Source: Bacillota bacterium
GTDB taxonomy: Bacteria; Bacillota; Clostridia; Christensenellales; SZUA-584
Reading direction: 5' to 3'
Length of the DNA stretch: 33,278 nucleotides
Assembly: GCA_023416745.1 (NCBI GenBank)
Contig: JAEZHF010000021.1
Location: forward strand, 1-33,278
Shown here: positions 31,066 through 33,278 of the stretch, piece after piece
Layout of the letters: each line of letters starts with the position of its first letter
How positions within the stretch are numbered: the stretch's first letter is position 1
Program-made: the position numbers and the translations under genes
Notes under the pieces: model-generated
Databases searched by the model: none
What the model saw: the letters and a program-made list of their open reading frames with translations, nothing else
What the model was told of the DNA's origin: nothing

Positions 31066-31758
31066 ATGACGGACAAAAAATCATTCTTGATGTACAGGGA
31101 TTATGGCGATGTGTTTGAGTCGATGAGCGACGAGGATGCGGGGCTGCTCATTAAGGCGCTGTTCGCGCATGAAGAGGGGCGGGACGTTGCGCTGGAAGGC
31201 CAGATCAGGGCGACATTCATGCTGCTGGCCAAACAGCTGGACCGCGACAGGACGAATTACGAGGCGATGTGCGAACGCAACCGCGCCAACGGACGCAAGG
31301 GCGGCAGGCCGTCCCTACACGGCGGAGCCCCGGAGGAACCCGGCGAAAGCCCGCAAGAACCCGCCGCAACCGAAGAAAAGCCAAAGGAACCCACCGGAAC
31401 CCAGAGCCACCCCACAATAAGCTATAAGGATAAGGATAAGGACAATGATATGGATACGGATAAGGATGAAGAGAGTGTTTATAATCGCGGCGGCTCGCCG
31501 CACACACACACCTCTTCCTCCAAACTTCGTTTTCAAAAGCCGTCTTTGGACGACGTGAAGGCCTACTGCGCCGAGCGGGGCAACGGCGTGGACGCACAGC
31601 GCTTCGTGGATTTCTATGCATCCAAGGGATGGATGGTGGGCAAGTCTCCGATGAAGGACTGGCGGGCATCCGTGCGCCTGTGGGAGCAGGACGCGCGAGC
31701 CGCGCCGGGCAAGGATAAGCCCAAGGTGATCGAATACATATACAGCGAGGTGATATGA
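31066..31758 (+). CDS. DUF6291 phage-type replication protein
   Basis: 230 residues. The N-terminal ~75 residues (SFLMYRDYGDVFESMSDEDAGLLIKALFAHEEGRDV, in two parts) are the DUF6291 domain found at the start of phage replication-initiation proteins. Then come the RKGGRP stretch, a long acidic, Glu/Pro and Lys/Asp-rich linker, and a C-terminal ~65-residue module (PSLDDVKAYCAERGNGVDAQ, then FYASKGWMVGKSPMKDWRASVRLWE) typical of these DnaD-like proteins. Start: an ATG at 31048 is possible, but AAAGG just before the ATG at 31066 favours the shorter form. Its stop overlaps the DnaC-like gene by 4 bases (ATGA), so the pair is coupled. No other phage genes are visible nearby. Confidence 0.82.
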   Translation: MTDKKSFLMYRDYGDVFESMSDEDAGLLIKALFAHEEGRDVALEGQIRATFMLLAKQLDRDRTNYEAMCERNRANGRKGGRPSLHGGAPEEPGESPQEPAATEEKPKEPTGTQSHPTISYKDKDKDNDMDTDKDEESVYNRGGSPHTHTSSSKLRFQKPSLDDVKAYCAERGNGVDAQRFVDFYASKGWMVGKSPMKDWRASVRLWEQDARAAPGKDKPKVIEYIYSEVI

Positions 31759-32456
31759 TGGTACTGACGTTTGAAAACGCGGTGCACTGCGACGAGTGCA
31801 ACAACAGCGGCCACAGAATCGTGACAAAGGATGGCAGGAGGATGCTTGAAGAATGCGGGTGCCACGCGCAAAGAGATTCTCTGATCGCGTTGAAGAAGTC
31901 CGGCATGGAGGACGCCATCAGCCGGTTCCGCTTCGACAACTTTGTGGCAAAGGAACACTTTCAGAAGCGCATGCTGCAGCTGTGCCGCGACTTCATTGCG
32001 CAGCAGGACAGCCGGTTCCTGTACATCAGCGGGCAGACGGGGACGGGCAAGACGCACCTTGGCACCGCGGTATGCGGACACTTCATTGCGGGCGGGCGCA
32101 CGACGCTGTACATCACCTTTCATCAGCTGATGAACGAGATGAAGAGCGCCGTCAACGATGAAGCGTACAGCCATGTGCTGACCCGCTATGGCAAAGCGGA
32201 GGCGCTGTACATCGACGACTTCATGCGAACTGAACCGACGGCTGCGGACATAAAACACTCTTTTGAGCTGATCAACCGGCGCGTAGTGAACGGGGGTATC
32301 ACCATATTCACGTCCGAGAAGTCAATAGAAGAGATCGTCGGGTACGACGAGGCGCTGGGCGGGCGCATCATGCACATGTGCGGGAAGTTCTGCTTCTGCA
32401 TCGGGTACAAGGCGGGGCGCAATTACCGGCTGAAGCAAAAGCGTGAAGACGTGTGA
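31755..32456 (+). CDS. DnaC/IstB-like phage helicase loader ATPase
   Basis: A 233-residue AAA+ protein that loads the replicative helicase. Walker A GQTGTGKT (93-100), Walker B LYIDDF (151-156), sensor region IFTSEKSIEEI and C-terminal arginine RIMHM. The N-terminus has C12-x2-C15 and C34-x-C36, a possible zinc site as in other phage DnaC proteins. Coupled to the preceding DUF6291 gene by overlap, the standard initiator-loader order of a phage replication module. Its own end overlaps a GTG-started frame (32453) that runs into repeat sequence and is probably not a gene. Confidence 0.88.
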   Translation: MMVLTFENAVHCDECNNSGHRIVTKDGRRMLEECGCHAQRDSLIALKKSGMEDAISRFRFDNFVAKEHFQKRMLQLCRDFIAQQDSRFLYISGQTGTGKTHLGTAVCGHFIAGGRTTLYITFHQLMNEMKSAVNDEAYSHVLTRYGKAEALYIDDFMRTEPTAADIKHSFELINRRVVNGGITIFTSEKSIEEIVGYDEALGGRIMHMCGKFCFCIGYKAGRNYRLKQKREDV

Positions 32457-32590
32457 GCGAAGCACACTCCCGCGCCCTTGCTTTGATGAGGGACAAGGGC
32501 AACAGCAAGCCGGGTGATACTATATGCATTACGGATATATCTTTTTTGCATATATCTGTTGCGTATATATTGCATAGCAGCGATAAAAAA
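32457..32590. other. AT-rich non-coding segment after the loader gene
   Basis: Contains TATATGCA (32521-32528) and TGCATATA (32547-32554), complementary 8-base arms, and a further TTGCATA at 32570-32576, all in AT-rich DNA. Start of an 820-base stretch with no intact gene. Confidence 0.35.
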
Positions 32591-32771
32591 AGCTCCCCCT
32601 CGAGGAGAAGGCTTATTGCGGCAACGATGGTTGGCTCCCTCAGATGAGGGAGCTGTCACCGCAGGTGACTGAGGGAGGGATAACTTCGCTGCTGCTGCAT
32701 GTCACTCCCTCCGTCCGGCTTTGCCGTACACCTACCTCATACCCAAAGGGGCAGGCTCTCCGAGGGAGGCT
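32591..32771. repeat. MITE-like element with imperfect terminal inverted repeats
   Basis: The left end AGCTCCCCCTCGAGGAG (32591-32607) and right end, complement AGCCTCCCTCGGAGAG (32756-32771), are imperfect inverted repeats. Inside, GGCTCCCTCAGATGAGGGAG and CTGTCACCGCAGGTGACTGAG form nested hairpins. This resembles a short non-coding element I recall as common in gut Clostridia. No coding frame. Confidence 0.6.
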
Positions 32772-32865
32772 GATTCGTGCGGTAGTGTATCAGCCAGCGA
32801 ACACCAAGCGCGATGCACAGGGAGGTTCCCACCCAGAGCAGGATGTTGACTCTCCGTGATTTCAA
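32737..32865 (-). pseudogene. Tiny single-span membrane protein, copy A
   Basis: 43 codons from TTG 32865 to TGA: short basic N-terminus, VNILLWVGTSLCIALGVRWL membrane segment, then a polar tail that runs into the MITE-like element. No good ribosome binding site. Recognised only by its similarity to copy B at 32931-33041. It may be a degraded gene. Confidence 0.35.
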
Positions 32866-32930
32866 TACGCGCCGCACGCAGCCCGGCACTATTCGGTGCG
32901 TCAAGGATGCCGCCCCCTACCATATGTCCG

Positions 32931-33041
32931 TTACGCCCCGCGCTGCCCGCGCCGACGCCGAACCAGCCAGCGGATGCCGATCACAATCCACAGGGCGAGG
33001 GCGGCTCAGAGCAGGATGTTGAGGAAGTGGAGTTTTGGCAT
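32931..33041 (-). pseudogene. Tiny single-span membrane protein, copy B, with internal TGA
   Basis: 37 codons from ATG 33041: MPKLHFLNILL, then TGA where copy A has TGG (Trp), then AALALWIVIGIRWLVRRRR and a stop at TAA. The pattern N-I-L-L-W, hydrophobic run, G-x-R-W-L-x3-R is shared with copy A. Positive-inside basic tail. Function unknown, perhaps a phage membrane protein. Confidence 0.35.
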
Positions 33042-33278
33042 GGGTGTGGACTCCATATATTAATTGATTAGTGTTATGGAAAATACCTCCACTACTTAAA
33101 ACCAATGCTCTTGGCAATTACTAGAGGTTTACTTAATGCGAAAGATTTAAAAGGGTCTGTAAATAGTTTTGTGCTTTCACTGAACCCATAAGATCAAGCC
33201 AGTGAAGATTTAACCTTATCCGGGAAGAAAACAGAGAGCTGAAGAAGAATCTGTCCCCAGTTTTGCACCCGGCCTGTC
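33042..33278. other. AT-rich non-coding tail of the window
   Basis: No convincing gene. It ends with CTGTCCCCAGTTTTGCAC (33252-33269), a motif of a kind seen at the edges of some repeats and transposable elements; only one copy is visible. Confidence 0.25.

Noticed and set aside
32453..32647. GTG-started small gene overlapping the DnaC-like stop
   Set aside because: The four-base overlap is tempting, but most of the frame lies in AT-rich repeats and the MITE-like element, with no protein-like pattern.
32931..33041. Selenocysteine or stop-codon reassignment at the TGA in the tiny membrane protein
   Set aside because: Aligned residue is Trp, no SECIS-like hairpin is evident, and other genes here end in TGA normally; point mutation is simpler.

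Overview
The window reads as chromosome of a GC-rich, spore-forming, probably anaerobic Firmicute of the class Clostridia. The support is indirect but consistent: two CotF-like spore coat proteins, rubrerythrin, dockerin-bearing surface proteins, two LytR-CpsA-Psr (LCP) wall enzymes, a DUF3793 protein, and AGGAGG-type ribosome binding sites with TTGACA/TATAAT-type promoters. Genus cannot be fixed from what is visible. No rRNA, tRNA or CRISPR array was recognised.

Layout. 1-2333: 3' part of a Zn/Cd/Pb-type P-type ATPase (+) and a DUF3793 gene (-) with a DtxR/IdeR-like operator. 2595-7339 (-): amino-acid and sulfur metabolism, with ridA, tcdA, an Rrf2 regulator, an O-acetylhomoserine sulfhydrylase (metY) and a tyrosine phenol-lyase/tryptophanase-family enzyme. 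7498-11779 (-): a surface cluster of two paralogous LRR-BIG2-dockerin-NlpC/P60 proteins and a membrane-anchored protein with a cohesin-like domain. 12099-13620 (+): HTH regulator and alpha/beta hydrolase. 13871-15534 (+): an AT-rich, frameshifted AlbA_2-domain gene running in frame into a GC-rich alkD. 15541-18795: hydrolase (-), a PadR/HAAS membrane protein pair and an aldo/keto reductase (+). 18939-19744 (-): AT-rich decayed accessory genes. 19973-22102 (+): DHA2-type drug exporter and two coat proteins. 22206-22538 (-): a lipoprotein. 22888-29335 (+): envelope cluster of two LCP paralogues, a membrane-anchored hydrolase and a phosphodiester glycosidase. 29381-29466: a possible IS end. 29556-30835 (-): rubrerythrin and a LigB/DODA-type dioxygenase under a PerR-like box. 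31066-32456 (+): an isolated phage-type replication pair (DUF6291 protein and DnaC-like loader). 32521-33278: repeats, including a MITE-like element and two decayed copies of a tiny membrane protein.

How it fits together. Three themes recur. Metal and oxidative stress: metal exporter, DtxR-like box, PerR-like box on rubrerythrin. Cell-surface building: NlpC/P60 plus cohesin-like anchor, LCP pair, phosphodiester glycosidase. Patchy insertion of AT-rich foreign DNA whose genes carry small indels near their 5' ends. The observations most worth following are the AlbA_2/AlkD chimera, the putative cohesin-dockerin wall-hydrolase operon, the lyase with tyrosine phenol-lyase specificity residues but a lost PLP-binding Arg, the dioxygenase with an active-site His-to-Tyr change, and the twin operators around the metY promoter. 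All functional calls rest on motifs read by eye; no database search was run.
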